DNA of 38,641 nucleotides from Ferroacidibacillus organovorans (GCF_001642725.1 NZ_LSUQ01000023.1:1-38641); one strand, 5' to 3'; numbered from the stretch's first letter, positions 26,278 through 33,494 are shown. The notes: generated from the sequence alone by a model not told the origin. Numbers and translations are program-made.

Positions 26278-26457
26278 GAACCTGAAAGATCCAAAAGGAA
26301 GGACTGAGATGTCCAGCCGTTTCCTCTCGTTGCCTCGTCGGTAGCTGCAATCGCTTTTCCAGAGTTGCATCCTTCGCCGCTATTTTACCTGAGAGTTTCT
26401 GTGTTCGCTTAGGTGGCGCGCACATTGCCCCATCGGTGGTAGCCCGTACACTCTCGC
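26268..26457 (-). ncRNA. Tandem glycine riboswitch
   Basis: On the minus strand the leader shows both aptamers. The first has GAGAGT at the start, CCACCGATGGGGCAA and AAACTCTCAGGTAAAA. The second starts with ACTCTGGAAAAG, has CTACCGACGAGGCAACG and ends with CTTTCAGGTTCAAAGACAGAG. These match the conserved blocks of the B. subtilis gcvT-type tandem glycine riboswitch in the same order. It controls the serine dehydratase genes through the terminator that follows. Confidence 0.9.
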
Positions 26458-26502
26458 GTCGAAATCATTTGCCTTGTATTCAATTGTAAGCTTGCATCTT
26501 TC

Positions 26503-26531
26503 ACTATAGTCGCGAACCACATGATTTTCAA
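26503..26531 (-). promoter_or_regulatory. Promoter of the glycine riboswitch-sda transcript
   Basis: TTGAAA (26531-26526) and TATAGT (26508-26503) on the minus strand are separated by 17 bases, about 45 bases upstream of the first aptamer. A good sigma-A type match in the right place. Confidence 0.75.
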
Positions 26532-26581
26532 TCCCAATCGATACCTTAATGCTCCTACACGCTCTTTATCCGCCAATTCAC

Positions 26582-26610
26582 TTGACTAAATATAGTATCT
26601 ATTATATTGT
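26582..26610 (+). promoter_or_regulatory. Promoter of the MFS exporter gene
   Basis: TTGACT (26582-26587) and TATTGT (26605-26610) are 17 bases apart. The spacer is very AT-rich (TATAGTATCTATTATAT) and partly symmetric, so it may hold an operator for an unseen regulator. The region 26532-26692 between the divergent sda and MFS genes contains no coding sequence. Confidence 0.65.
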
Positions 26611-26629
26611 ATAAACAAATCATGCGGGC

Positions 26630-26688
26630 GTACCGTGGGACACACGGGCAGACGTCCGCGTCTCGCGGTGCCCTTTAAAAGGGAGAAA
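26630..26688 (+). other. Structured leader before the MFS gene
   Basis: The 80-base leader is GC-rich beside AT-rich promoters. GGGCGTACCG (from about 26635) can pair with CGGTGCCC (26665-26673 region) with a two-base bulge, an inner AGACG/CGTCT stem fits inside, and CCCTTTAAAAGGG next covers the AAAGGGAG ribosome binding site. It could limit translation, but no known riboswitch was recognised. Confidence 0.35.
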
Positions 26689-26692
26689 CAAC

Positions 26693-28213
26693 GTGACAAA
26701 CGACAACGAACACCACAAGAACACCACGTCGAAAGTTTGGGTCATGGTCACCGTTATGTTGGCCATGGTGTTGGCAGCGCTCGACATGACAATTGTCGGA
26801 ACTGCCATGCCAAGCATTATTAATGACCTGCACGGACTTGCAACGTACAGTTGGGTCTTTTCAGCCTACTTACTCACGTCGACTGTCCCCGTTCCTATCT
26901 TCTCAAAACTGGCCGATATGTACGGTCGCAAGCGCCTGTTTCTGATTGGCGCCGGCATTTTCACGATCGGCTCACTCCTTTGCGGAGTCGCTGTTACCAT
27001 GCCCCAACTGATCGCCTTTCGGGCGATTCAAGGCCTTGGCGCTGCAGGGGTTCTCCCTATCGCTCTAACCATCATCGGAGATGTCTTCACCATGGAACAG
27101 CGTGCGCGTATCCAAGGTTTCTTTTCAGCCGTCTGGGGAATCTCAGCAGTCGTGGGACCGCTGCTCGGCGCTGTCATCGTTGAATACACCAATTGGCGAC
27201 TTGTTTTTTATTTGAATGTCCCCATCGGCATTCTCGTCATGATTGTATTGGCACTCTCGTTCAAAGAGCGTAAAAGCGTCACAAAGCATCGACTCGACTG
27301 GCTTGGCACGATTCTCCTTTCTGCAGGTGTGACCCTACTCTTACTCACACTTGTGCAAGACTCGAGTCACCTACTCTCGCCATCGGCGATTGCAATGTTC
27401 ACGTTGGTTCTTGCCTGCCTTATCGCATTTGCATGGTGGGAACGTCGCGCCACTGAGCCTGTGTTACCCAGCATCTTGTTTCAACACCGCATGCTTCTCG
27501 TCGCAAACGGTGTTAATCTTTTTGCGGGGGCCGTGATGTTTGGCTTAATCTCGTACCTGCCACTTTTTGTACAAGGCGTTGAAGGTGGCTCACCGACACT
27601 CGCGGGTCGCGCGATTACACCGATGCTTATTGGTTGGCCACTCGCGGCACTCGTTGCAGGCCCCTTTCTTTTGCGCGTCGGATTTCGCATCATCGGTATC
27701 GTAGGGGGGCTTTTGATCGCCGTCGGATCAGCCATTCTCGCTGCTGCCTTGAACAGCGGCCAAGTCACGGTAGACGGCGCACTCTTCCTGATCGGCGTCG
27801 GGATGGGTCTTTCACTGACAGGGCTGCTCATTGCAGCACAAAATGCCGTTCCGTGGAATGTGCGAGGCGCAGTCACGGGCTCAAGTCAATTCTTTCGCAC
27901 GATCGGAGGCTCTATCGGCGTGGCGCTGATGGGCGCTATTTTAAACGCACAATTGACCACTCGTGCGATCGCGACGCACGCAGCGACGAACCCGTCGCTC
28001 ATCACGGAATCCCTGCTCTCTGCAAATGTGCGCGCCATGTTGCCAAACTCCGTGTTGACCACGTATGTACACATCTTGAACGGATCACTTCGCGATGTAT
28101 TTATCTCTGGATTCATTTTTTCACTCGCTGTCGCAGTACTTGTTCTGCTGATTCCAAGTAAGCGCACAGAACCCAAGACTTCTTCTCAAAGCGTTCATCA
28201 GATGTCATCTTAA
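26693..28213 (+). CDS. DHA2-family multidrug MFS exporter (EmrB/QacA type)
   Basis: A 506-residue transporter with 14 helices. Motif D1-like LDMTIVGTAMPSI in helix 1, the motif A loop KLADMYGRKRLFLIGAG and the motif C segment GISAVVGPLLGAVIV identify a proton-driven drug exporter of the DHA2 family. The start is GTG 26693 with AGGGAG eight bases upstream. It has its own promoter and terminator and no adjacent TetR or MarR regulator in the window. Substrate unknown. Confidence 0.93.
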   Translation: MTNDNEHHKNTTSKVWVMVTVMLAMVLAALDMTIVGTAMPSIINDLHGLATYSWVFSAYLLTSTVPVPIFSKLADMYGRKRLFLIGAGIFTIGSLLCGVAVTMPQLIAFRAIQGLGAAGVLPIALTIIGDVFTMEQRARIQGFFSAVWGISAVVGPLLGAVIVEYTNWRLVFYLNVPIGILVMIVLALSFKERKSVTKHRLDWLGTILLSAGVTLLLLTLVQDSSHLLSPSAIAMFTLVLACLIAFAWWERRATEPVLPSILFQHRMLLVANGVNLFAGAVMFGLISYLPLFVQGVEGGSPTLAGRAITPMLIGWPLAALVAGPFLLRVGFRIIGIVGGLLIAVGSAILAAALNSGQVTVDGALFLIGVGMGLSLTGLLIAAQNAVPWNVRGAVTGSSQFFRTIGGSIGVALMGAILNAQLTTRAIATHAATNPSLITESLLSANVRAMLPNSVLTTYVHILNGSLRDVFISGFIFSLAVAVLVLLIPSKRTEPKTSSQSVHQMSS

Positions 28214-28228
28214 CTTCCACCCTCTTCT

Positions 28229-28276
28229 GGCTCGACCTTCTATGTCCTTCACGGACAAGACCGGTCGAGCCGATTT
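28229..28276 (+). terminator. Terminator of the MFS gene
   Basis: GGCTCGACC (28229-28237) pairs with GGTCGAGCC (28263-28271), with an inner TGTCC/GGACA stem, followed by GATTTTT. It lies 15 bases after the MFS stop. From here to 28544 there is no gene: the region holds a promoter, a c-di-GMP riboswitch and its terminator. Confidence 0.88.
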
Positions 28277-28336
28277 TTAAACTACGTTATCTTGTTAATC
28301 GATAAAGCTGTTTCAACCCACGGATAGAATCACTTG

Positions 28337-28365
28337 TATTTATCCTCTGTTTTTCGTACTATAAT
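28337..28365 (+). promoter_or_regulatory. Promoter of the fapA-like transcript
   Basis: A perfect -10 TATAAT at 28360-28365 lies 22 bases before the riboswitch. The -35 is weak (TATTTA at 28337-28342 with a 17-base spacer, or TTGTAT at 28334-28339 with 20). Confidence 0.55.
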
Positions 28366-28387
28366 TTATGAATCGCGATAATTTCAT

Positions 28388-28468
28388 ATTGGCAAACCTA
28401 TCGAAAGATAGGGACGCAAAGCTACGGGTCTAAGGGCTGTCGCCTATGATCGCCGGGTTGCTGCCAGT
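28388..28468 (+). ncRNA. c-di-GMP-I (GEMM) riboswitch upstream of the fapA-like gene
   Basis: The conserved blocks are present in order: GGCAAACC, a GAAA-capped stem (CCTATCGAAAGATAGG), GGACGCAAAGC, a CGGGTCTAAGG stem part and GCCGGGTTGC, closed by TGGCA/TGCCA. This is the class I c-di-GMP aptamer. An intrinsic terminator follows (28488-28518), so binding of c-di-GMP probably controls read-through into the fapA-like and receiver genes. Direction (on or off) cannot be read with certainty. Confidence 0.92.
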
Positions 28469-28487
28469 TCACTGAGCATACCCGACA

Positions 28488-28518
28488 TCCCTATAAATTT
28501 AATGGGGAATTATTTTTA
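28488..28518 (+). terminator. Riboswitch expression-platform terminator
   Basis: TCCCTAT (28488-28494) pairs with ATGGGGA (28502-28508, one G-T pair) around an AAATTTA loop and is followed by ATTATTTTTA. It sits between aptamer and the start codon at 28545. Confidence 0.7.
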
Positions 28519-28544
28519 TGACAAACGGGAGCAGGTGAGCCGGT

Positions 28545-30386
28545 ATGTTAAAATCCATTTTTAAGTATTTCCAGCATGATCAAAAGAATAGTAACAATCA
28601 AGTTGCGGAGAATCCCCCGGCACAGCCCCTTCCCATTCCTTCGCCCAATTCATCATCTATTGACGGTTATGCATATATAGAGAATAACAAACTTGTTGTC
28701 GTCGACCCTAAAAATTACGGATTTTATGCAACGGTCATCGTTCCAGACGATGATCGACTGGAATTTAGGATCGACGGGAAAAAAACCATTGGTGAAGTTG
28801 TCGTCAGTGAACTCTATCAAATTGACGTGGTTACTCGTGGAAGAGAGCCTTCCACAAAACGATTCACGAGAGTTTCCGAAGATAAGCTCTCCGTCTCAGC
28901 GATTGTTCAGATTGAGACTGGAAGCAGCGTCATGCTATCCAATAGCCGACCCTCTTTGCAAACAGAACTTGTGATTGAAGAGTATGCAGAGGAACGAGAA
29001 GTTGAACCTGTTTCACCCTATGCGATTTTAACCTTACTCAAAGAACAAAACTTCCACGGAGAGATCGATTACTCTGCGATCCATCGATTATGCCAACTGT
29101 CAACCTCAGGTGAAGAAGTTGTTCTAAGAGGGATTGCTCCCAGCCAAGGGGAACCTGATCACCTAAACCAGATAAACCTCCCCGTTGAGAAAGATGATGA
29201 ATTACGTTTGACACACCCATCCCTCATTACGGCAGGAACCATTATCGTCGATCAACAATTGGGAAAAGAAGGAACTCCAGGACGAGATGTTTATGGGTTT
29301 GAGATTCCTGCCTCACAAAATGTCAAACCTCTCACGCTTGGGCAAGGTGTCATACGAGTAAATACACACATCGTAGCGGCAAAAAACGGTAGGCTCATCT
29401 TCTCAAAGCAGCGAATTGACGTCGTCTCTGAATGTGTTGTCGATCACGATGTAACCTCAGCAGACGGAAAAATCGTATTTGATGGAAATGTCATTGTAAA
29501 AGGCTCTGTACTTGATGGTGCACACATTCACGCAACAGAATCTGTTATCGTTTACGGAGATGTTTTTCACTCCACAATCTATGCCGAACAGGATGTCATC
29601 GTAGCGAGAACGATTCATAATTCAAAGGTTTGGGCAGGAAACTTAAAAACCATTTACAGCGACTTGAGTCCACTGCTTCTGCGAATGATCTCAGGTCTTG
29701 AGAAATTAAAGGAAGAGTATTTGTTGATGAAATCGCATGTACTAAAACGTTATGATGCACATGCCGTATTACCAAAAATCTCTTCCGTCCTTCTTGAAAA
29801 ACGGCATGTTGACTTACTGGATGATCTAGAGTTTTTCGTAAAAGAGTATCAAAACCACCTTTCCATCGATCGCGAATATCAATCCTTATCGGAATTGCTA
29901 TGTACGAAGTGGAAGGAAGTACAGCTTACCCCACTCTTAGAAGAAGATATTCAGAACTTACTCTCTAAGATGAAGGATTATCATGACCGAATTGTAAAAA
30001 TCACTCCCGGCATCTCGGTTATCCGTGTCTCCAATGCTATCTCTTCTTATCTGAATTCATACGGAAATATTTTCATTACGGATAAAGGATGTTTTTCAAG
30101 TAACCTTGAGAGCAAAAAGGCGATCGCCATACGCGGAAGTTTACGCGGTGGATTTGCAACGGCATACCATGCTGTATCCGTCGGTGAGTTGGGAAATTCA
30201 TATGGAATGGAGAGCAGCGTTCGCGTCACCAGCTTATCAGGAATGATTAAAATTGCACTGCGTCACTCCAATACGCTCGTTGAATTATGCGGTAAACGTG
30301 ATCGATGTTATTCAGAAGAAAATAATCTTTATTTAAGGGGCGATACGATCAATGATCAAAATCCTGTTAGTCGACGATTATCCTGA
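28545..30386 (+). CDS. FapA-family (DUF342) protein
   Basis: A 613-residue soluble protein of the FapA/DUF342 family. An N-terminal acidic and Pro/Ser-rich part precedes the family core, with a LTAGTIIVD-like strand region (TAGTIIVDQQLGKEGTPGRDVYG) and a right-handed beta-helix of short repeats (DGKIVFDGNVIVKGSVLDGA, then HATESVIVYGDVFHSTIYAEQ). A helical coiled region (about 370-485) follows, then another beta stretch. Relatives are linked to cell-surface, flagellar or polysaccharide functions. ATG 28545 has GGGAGCAGGTGAG upstream. It is governed by a c-di-GMP riboswitch and overlaps the receiver gene by 35 bases. No flagellar genes are nearby. Confidence 0.87.
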   Translation: MLKSIFKYFQHDQKNSNNQVAENPPAQPLPIPSPNSSSIDGYAYIENNKLVVVDPKNYGFYATVIVPDDDRLEFRIDGKKTIGEVVVSELYQIDVVTRGREPSTKRFTRVSEDKLSVSAIVQIETGSSVMLSNSRPSLQTELVIEEYAEEREVEPVSPYAILTLLKEQNFHGEIDYSAIHRLCQLSTSGEEVVLRGIAPSQGEPDHLNQINLPVEKDDELRLTHPSLITAGTIIVDQQLGKEGTPGRDVYGFEIPASQNVKPLTLGQGVIRVNTHIVAAKNGRLIFSKQRIDVVSECVVDHDVTSADGKIVFDGNVIVKGSVLDGAHIHATESVIVYGDVFHSTIYAEQDVIVARTIHNSKVWAGNLKTIYSDLSPLLLRMISGLEKLKEEYLLMKSHVLKRYDAHAVLPKISSVLLEKRHVDLLDDLEFFVKEYQNHLSIDREYQSLSELLCTKWKEVQLTPLLEEDIQNLLSKMKDYHDRIVKITPGISVIRVSNAISSYLNSYGNIFITDKGCFSSNLESKKAIAIRGSLRGGFATAYHAVSVGELGNSYGMESSVRVTSLSGMIKIALRHSNTLVELCGKRDRCYSEENNLYLRGDTINDQNPVSRRLS

Positions 30387-30780
30387 GACGCTTGAAGCGC
30401 TCTCGCAATTGTACGAACTGCATTCAAATGTAAAAATTGGGGGATGCGCTCTGAATGGAGCAGAGCTCTTTAAAATTCTTGAAAAGGATAACACATTTGA
30501 TATCATTTCCATCGATATTCAATTAGGGAAAGAAAACGGACTTCAACTTTGTGAAGAAATTTACCAAAAATATCCAAATTCTTTCATTTTAATGTGCTCA
30601 CTAGAAGCGAGTGAAGCAAATCAAAAAGAAGCAATTCGTGCAGGTGCATCTTATTTTTTAGCTAAACCGATTTCTTCTACCTCTATTCGAAAAGTGATTG
30701 AAGTTTATAAAGCTACAAGAATGAAACGGGCATTTCCCGAACAATTCGATCATTGGGTCGATGATCTTTTAATCAAGTAA
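30352..30780 (+). CDS. Stand-alone response-regulator receiver
   Basis: A 142-residue receiver domain without an output domain. Key residues are in place: D8-D9, the phospho-acceptor D55 in SIDIQ, S83 and K105 in AKPI. About 20 extra residues (RMKRAFPEQFDHWVDDLLIK) follow the receiver. It overlaps the fapA-like gene and shares its c-di-GMP-controlled transcript. With no DNA-binding part it probably signals by protein contact. The DegS-like kinase at 32283-32954 is a candidate partner, though that family usually pairs with NarL-type regulators. Confidence 0.92.
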   Translation: MIKILLVDDYPETLEALSQLYELHSNVKIGGCALNGAELFKILEKDNTFDIISIDIQLGKENGLQLCEEIYQKYPNSFILMCSLEASEANQKEAIRAGASYFLAKPISSTSIRKVIEVYKATRMKRAFPEQFDHWVDDLLIK

Positions 30781-30788
30781 ACTATTTC

Positions 30789-30808
30789 TGCAATCCAATT
30801 GCAATTTT
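30789..30808. terminator. Weak hairpin between converging genes
   Basis: TGCAAT-CCA-ATTGCA followed by ATTTT lies between the receiver stop and the end of the TPR gene. A short stem, possibly a weak two-way terminator. Confidence 0.35.
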
Positions 30809-30811
30809 GAA

Positions 30812-32278
30812 TTACGTTTGAAACAGTTCAAAAAAACGCTCCACAACGGTTTCGTCATACCGCATACCACATTGACTAGCGAGTTGGTGTAGACACTCAT
30901 CGTGCGTTTTTTGATGGATCGTGACTCCTTGTGTATACGCGTCAACAACACTCAAAACTTTCGCTAAAAAATTAATATCATTGGCCTGTTTTCCTTGGGG
31001 AAATCCTGATCCATCGAGAAGCTCATGGTGGTCGATAATGATGTCGATTACACATTGATCCAATTGGATCGTTTGTGCCATACTCACACTCAGCCATGGA
31101 TGCTTTTTATATTGTTCATAAGCTTGAACCGATCGATCGGGGTTTAGCACCAACTCGTGCTCTAATGCAGTTAATCCATAGTCTGCCAATCGCGCGGCGA
31201 GAATGAGACGATCTTTTTCAGTGTTTGACAAACCCAATTGATCTGCGAGCAATTTTACATAGTGAACTCGAACATCCAACAATGTAGAAATTTTTTTATC
31301 AATAAGTTCTTGAGAATTGATGGCATCGAGGATCGTAAGAAAAAGACGAATTTCTTGAAGAGAAATTCCATTTAAATCCGTGCCATCAGGGGTATCTGTG
31401 CAACTCGCTGACAACTCCATCCATTCCGTCACTTCAGAGTCAATATCCTGCCACTGTCTCCACATTCCTAATTGCCCAAAAAATAATTGAGCTTTCTCGT
31501 TTAGGCGAATTGCCAAATCCACCTCATGAAAGTGCATGGAGATTTGAGCTAACAGATGACATAAACGAGCAATTTCCTCTTTATCATAATTGATAATTCT
31601 GGACCAAACGAGACGAAGCGCTGCCTCTGCGTTATGAATACCTTCATGAATACGGCCTCTTAAGAGATTCATTCTCCCCATTTCAGAGATAATATCCATG
31701 TGCTGATCACCAGATATTGTGAAGGCACGGTTCAAATACTCCTCCGCCTGCTCAAAGTCTCCATTCTCTAGGTAGGCCAGCCCCAAATTGTTATAAAGAT
31801 CTGCGATGTATCCCTCTGAATCTTTAACCAAAGAAAAAAATTCTAAACTTTTATGAGCGCTGATCATCGATTGATCGTAAAAACCGTGAATGCCTTGAAC
31901 CGCAGAAAGGTTAAGGTACAAAAGACCACGTGTCTGAGCCGATATTTCATCTTTAAACTCAAGTAATTGATTGAGGTAGCGATAACTGGTATCAAACTCC
32001 GAAAGTCGTCGGTAGGCAACTGCGAGATGAACATGATACTTAACCCAGGCGTCTTTGCTGTGTGCGCATGAAATTGCTGATAAAAAAAGCCCGACAGACC
32101 GCTTATAATCTGTTAAATAAATCGATAATTTTCCTTGTTCATCATAAAACTCTCCCTTATTTTCATTATTTTGATCCTCTGACGTATGCTCTAAATTTCG
32201 CAGTTCATCAAGCGCTGCGTGAAAGAGGCCATTGGAAATGAATGCTTTCGCTTTATGTAAACGCTCTCCCCAATTCAC
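30812..32278 (-). CDS. TPR protein with degenerate HD-GYP-like domain
   Basis: A 488-residue cytoplasmic protein. Residues about 1-290 are helical repeats of TPR type (for example ADLYNNLGLAYLENGDFEQA and EEYLNRAF). The C-terminal part resembles HD-GYP c-di-GMP phosphodiesterases: HPWLSVSMA, then DHHELLDGSGFPQG and VLSVVDAYTQG. The first His of the family (H-x-x-R-V) is Leu and the HD of LHDIGK is Ala-Asp (AARLADYGL), so metal binding and catalysis are doubtful; GYP reads GFP. It may bind rather than cleave c-di-GMP. GTG 32278 has AGGAGTGAG six bases upstream and lies four bases after the kinase stop. An in-frame earlier start at 32332 is unlikely. Confidence 0.85.
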   Translation of the reverse strand: MNWGERLHKAKAFISNGLFHAALDELRNLEHTSEDQNNENKGEFYDEQGKLSIYLTDYKRSVGLFLSAISCAHSKDAWVKYHVHLAVAYRRLSEFDTSYRYLNQLLEFKDEISAQTRGLLYLNLSAVQGIHGFYDQSMISAHKSLEFFSLVKDSEGYIADLYNNLGLAYLENGDFEQAEEYLNRAFTISGDQHMDIISEMGRMNLLRGRIHEGIHNAEAALRLVWSRIINYDKEEIARLCHLLAQISMHFHEVDLAIRLNEKAQLFFGQLGMWRQWQDIDSEVTEWMELSASCTDTPDGTDLNGISLQEIRLFLTILDAINSQELIDKKISTLLDVRVHYVKLLADQLGLSNTEKDRLILAARLADYGLTALEHELVLNPDRSVQAYEQYKKHPWLSVSMAQTIQLDQCVIDIIIDHHELLDGSGFPQGKQANDINFLAKVLSVVDAYTQGVTIHQKTHDECLHQLASQCGMRYDETVVERFFELFQT

Positions 32279-32282
32279 GTTC

Positions 32283-32954
32283 TCACTCCTGATATACGGG
32301 TACTTGAATGATAAATGTACTCCCTTGCCCAATGCTAGAATGGATTTCCAATGTTCCTCCTAAATAGGCTGCTCTTTCTTTCATCCCGATGATTCCGTAA
32401 TGACCGGGAGGTGTATAACTCGTATCAAAGCCGATCCCATTGTCTTTAATGTCTACCACAAGATCACCTCCATTTTTTGAAATTAACACATCAATCGTTC
32501 TCGCTTTTGCGTGTTTCTTCACATTGTTAAGGATTTCCTTGATGAGTCGATAAATCGCCACCTGTTTTGCAGGCGCAATTTCACTAGAAAAAACGATCTC
32601 ATCCATTGTCATGAGAATGGGGATGCTCCAATTCTTCTCCAATTGTTTGCAGAGTTCCTTAACTGCTTCGAATAATCCAATTTCATCAATGGCAATCGGT
32701 CGTAGATCATAGATGAGATGCCGTATTTCATTCACAACAGCGCCCACTCTTTTGTGCAACTGATTTACCTGTACCTTAGCCATTTCCGGGTGACTGTCAA
32801 TCATTTGTTCAATAACATCGAGTTTCATACTGATATTTGTTAAAACTTGTGCAGGGCCGTCATGCAAATCTCGCGCGATTCTTCGCCGCTCTTCTTCAAG
32901 AATCCATATCCCGTGATCCATCTGATCATAGACAGGCAACGTAGGTTTTTCCAT
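32283..32954 (-). CDS. Soluble DegS-like histidine kinase
   Basis: A 223-residue HisKA_3/HATPase kinase without transmembrane or sensor domain. The phospho-acceptor is H31 in RIARDLHDGPAQ; N-box EILNNVKKHAKA, DNGIGFD and GIIGMKERA complete the ATP site. It has only about 20 residues before the H-box, so the signal must come from a partner, plausibly the TPR protein four bases downstream. Its ATG (32954) has only a weak GGATGA upstream. The gene starts 20 bases after a terminator with no room for a promoter. Confidence 0.92.
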   Translation of the reverse strand: MEKPTLPVYDQMDHGIWILEEERRRIARDLHDGPAQVLTNISMKLDVIEQMIDSHPEMAKVQVNQLHKRVGAVVNEIRHLIYDLRPIAIDEIGLFEAVKELCKQLEKNWSIPILMTMDEIVFSSEIAPAKQVAIYRLIKEILNNVKKHAKARTIDVLISKNGGDLVVDIKDNGIGFDTSYTPPGHYGIIGMKERAAYLGGTLEIHSSIGQGSTFIIQVPVYQE

Positions 32955-32974
32955 ATGAGATCATCCATTTCCAA

Positions 32975-33004
32975 GAAAAATAGGAGGGGAATCCATCCCC
33001 CTCC
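32975..33004 (-). terminator. Terminator after the secreted peptide gene
   Basis: On the minus strand GGAGGGG (33004-32997 region) pairs with CCCCTCC (32989-32983) and is followed by TATTTTTC. It separates the peptide gene from the kinase gene; expression of the kinase operon would need read-through or a promoter inside the peptide gene, where a TATAAT occurs at its stop codon. Confidence 0.8.
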
Positions 33005-33020
33005 TTCGATCTTTTTACAA

Positions 33021-33233
33021 TTATAACGCCGTTCTCCAACCGTCATGCGTCATCTTGCTGGTTGTTCCTGTCGCAGAGCGATGCGATTGCCCCTGAGCAC
33101 TGCCGGCATTTGATCCCATCGCCGTCGGTTTACCAGTACTACCACTAGAATGAATGACGTTTGCAAATGCAGGTGCTACATTTAAAGCGACTGCGACAGC
33201 GATCGTAGACAATGATATTACGAGTTTCTTCAT
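33021..33233 (-). CDS. Small secreted Gly/Ser/Thr-rich peptide under c-di-GMP control
   Basis: A 70-residue protein with a clear signal peptide (MKKLVISLSTIAVAVALN, cleavage after APAFA) and a mature part of about 46 residues rich in Gly, Ser, Thr, His and Ala, without Cys. No family recognised. ATG 33233 is chosen because GAGGGG is nine bases upstream; the ATG at 33242 directly abuts it. A c-di-GMP riboswitch precedes it and a terminator follows. It could be a surface or matrix component or a signal. Confidence 0.72.
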   Translation of the reverse strand: MKKLVISLSTIAVAVALNVAPAFANVIHSSGSTGKPTAMGSNAGSAQGQSHRSATGTTSKMTHDGWRTAL

Positions 33234-33262
33234 GACGATCATCCCCTCTTATCGGTTGGGTT

Positions 33263-33349
33263 CCGGCAACTCGGCCACCATAACACGTTAATCCATGTGT
33301 AGTAGGCCCGTAGCTTTGCGTCCCGATCTTTCGATAGGTTTGCCCGGTT
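33263..33349 (-). ncRNA. c-di-GMP-I riboswitch upstream of the secreted peptide gene
   Basis: On the minus strand: CCGGGCAAACC, CCTATCGAAAGATCGGG, GGACGCAAAGC, CGGGCCTAC and GGCCGAGTTGCCGG, closed by CCGGGCAA/TTGCCGG. The core differs from the 28388 riboswitch at only two or so positions from GCAAACC to CTA. No terminator is visible before the start codon, so control may act on translation near the GAGGGG ribosome binding site at 33243-33248. Confidence 0.92.
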
Positions 33350-33355
33350 AGCAAA

Positions 33356-33384
33356 ACTATTGCATATCCTCTTTGTGAAGTCAA
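33356..33384 (-). promoter_or_regulatory. Promoter of the riboswitch-peptide transcript
   Basis: TTGACT (33384-33379) and extended -10 TGCAATAGT (AATAGT at 33361-33356), 17-base spacer, on the minus strand. Transcription would start at about the first base of the aptamer. Confidence 0.7.
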
Positions 33385-33494
33385 TCTAACGAAATGTGGC
33401 CACTCCCTGCGCTCGGATAACAAACCCTAGAACTGGGGTATACTTCAATGATCCCATTCGATTCAGCAAAATCTCTCATTCGAGGTACTCTTCT

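Noticed and set aside
25370-26370. Longer versions of both serine dehydratase proteins from upstream starts
   Set aside because: The added residues fall in the riboswitch and terminator or in the upstream gene; ribosome binding sites and family starts support 26187 and 25286.
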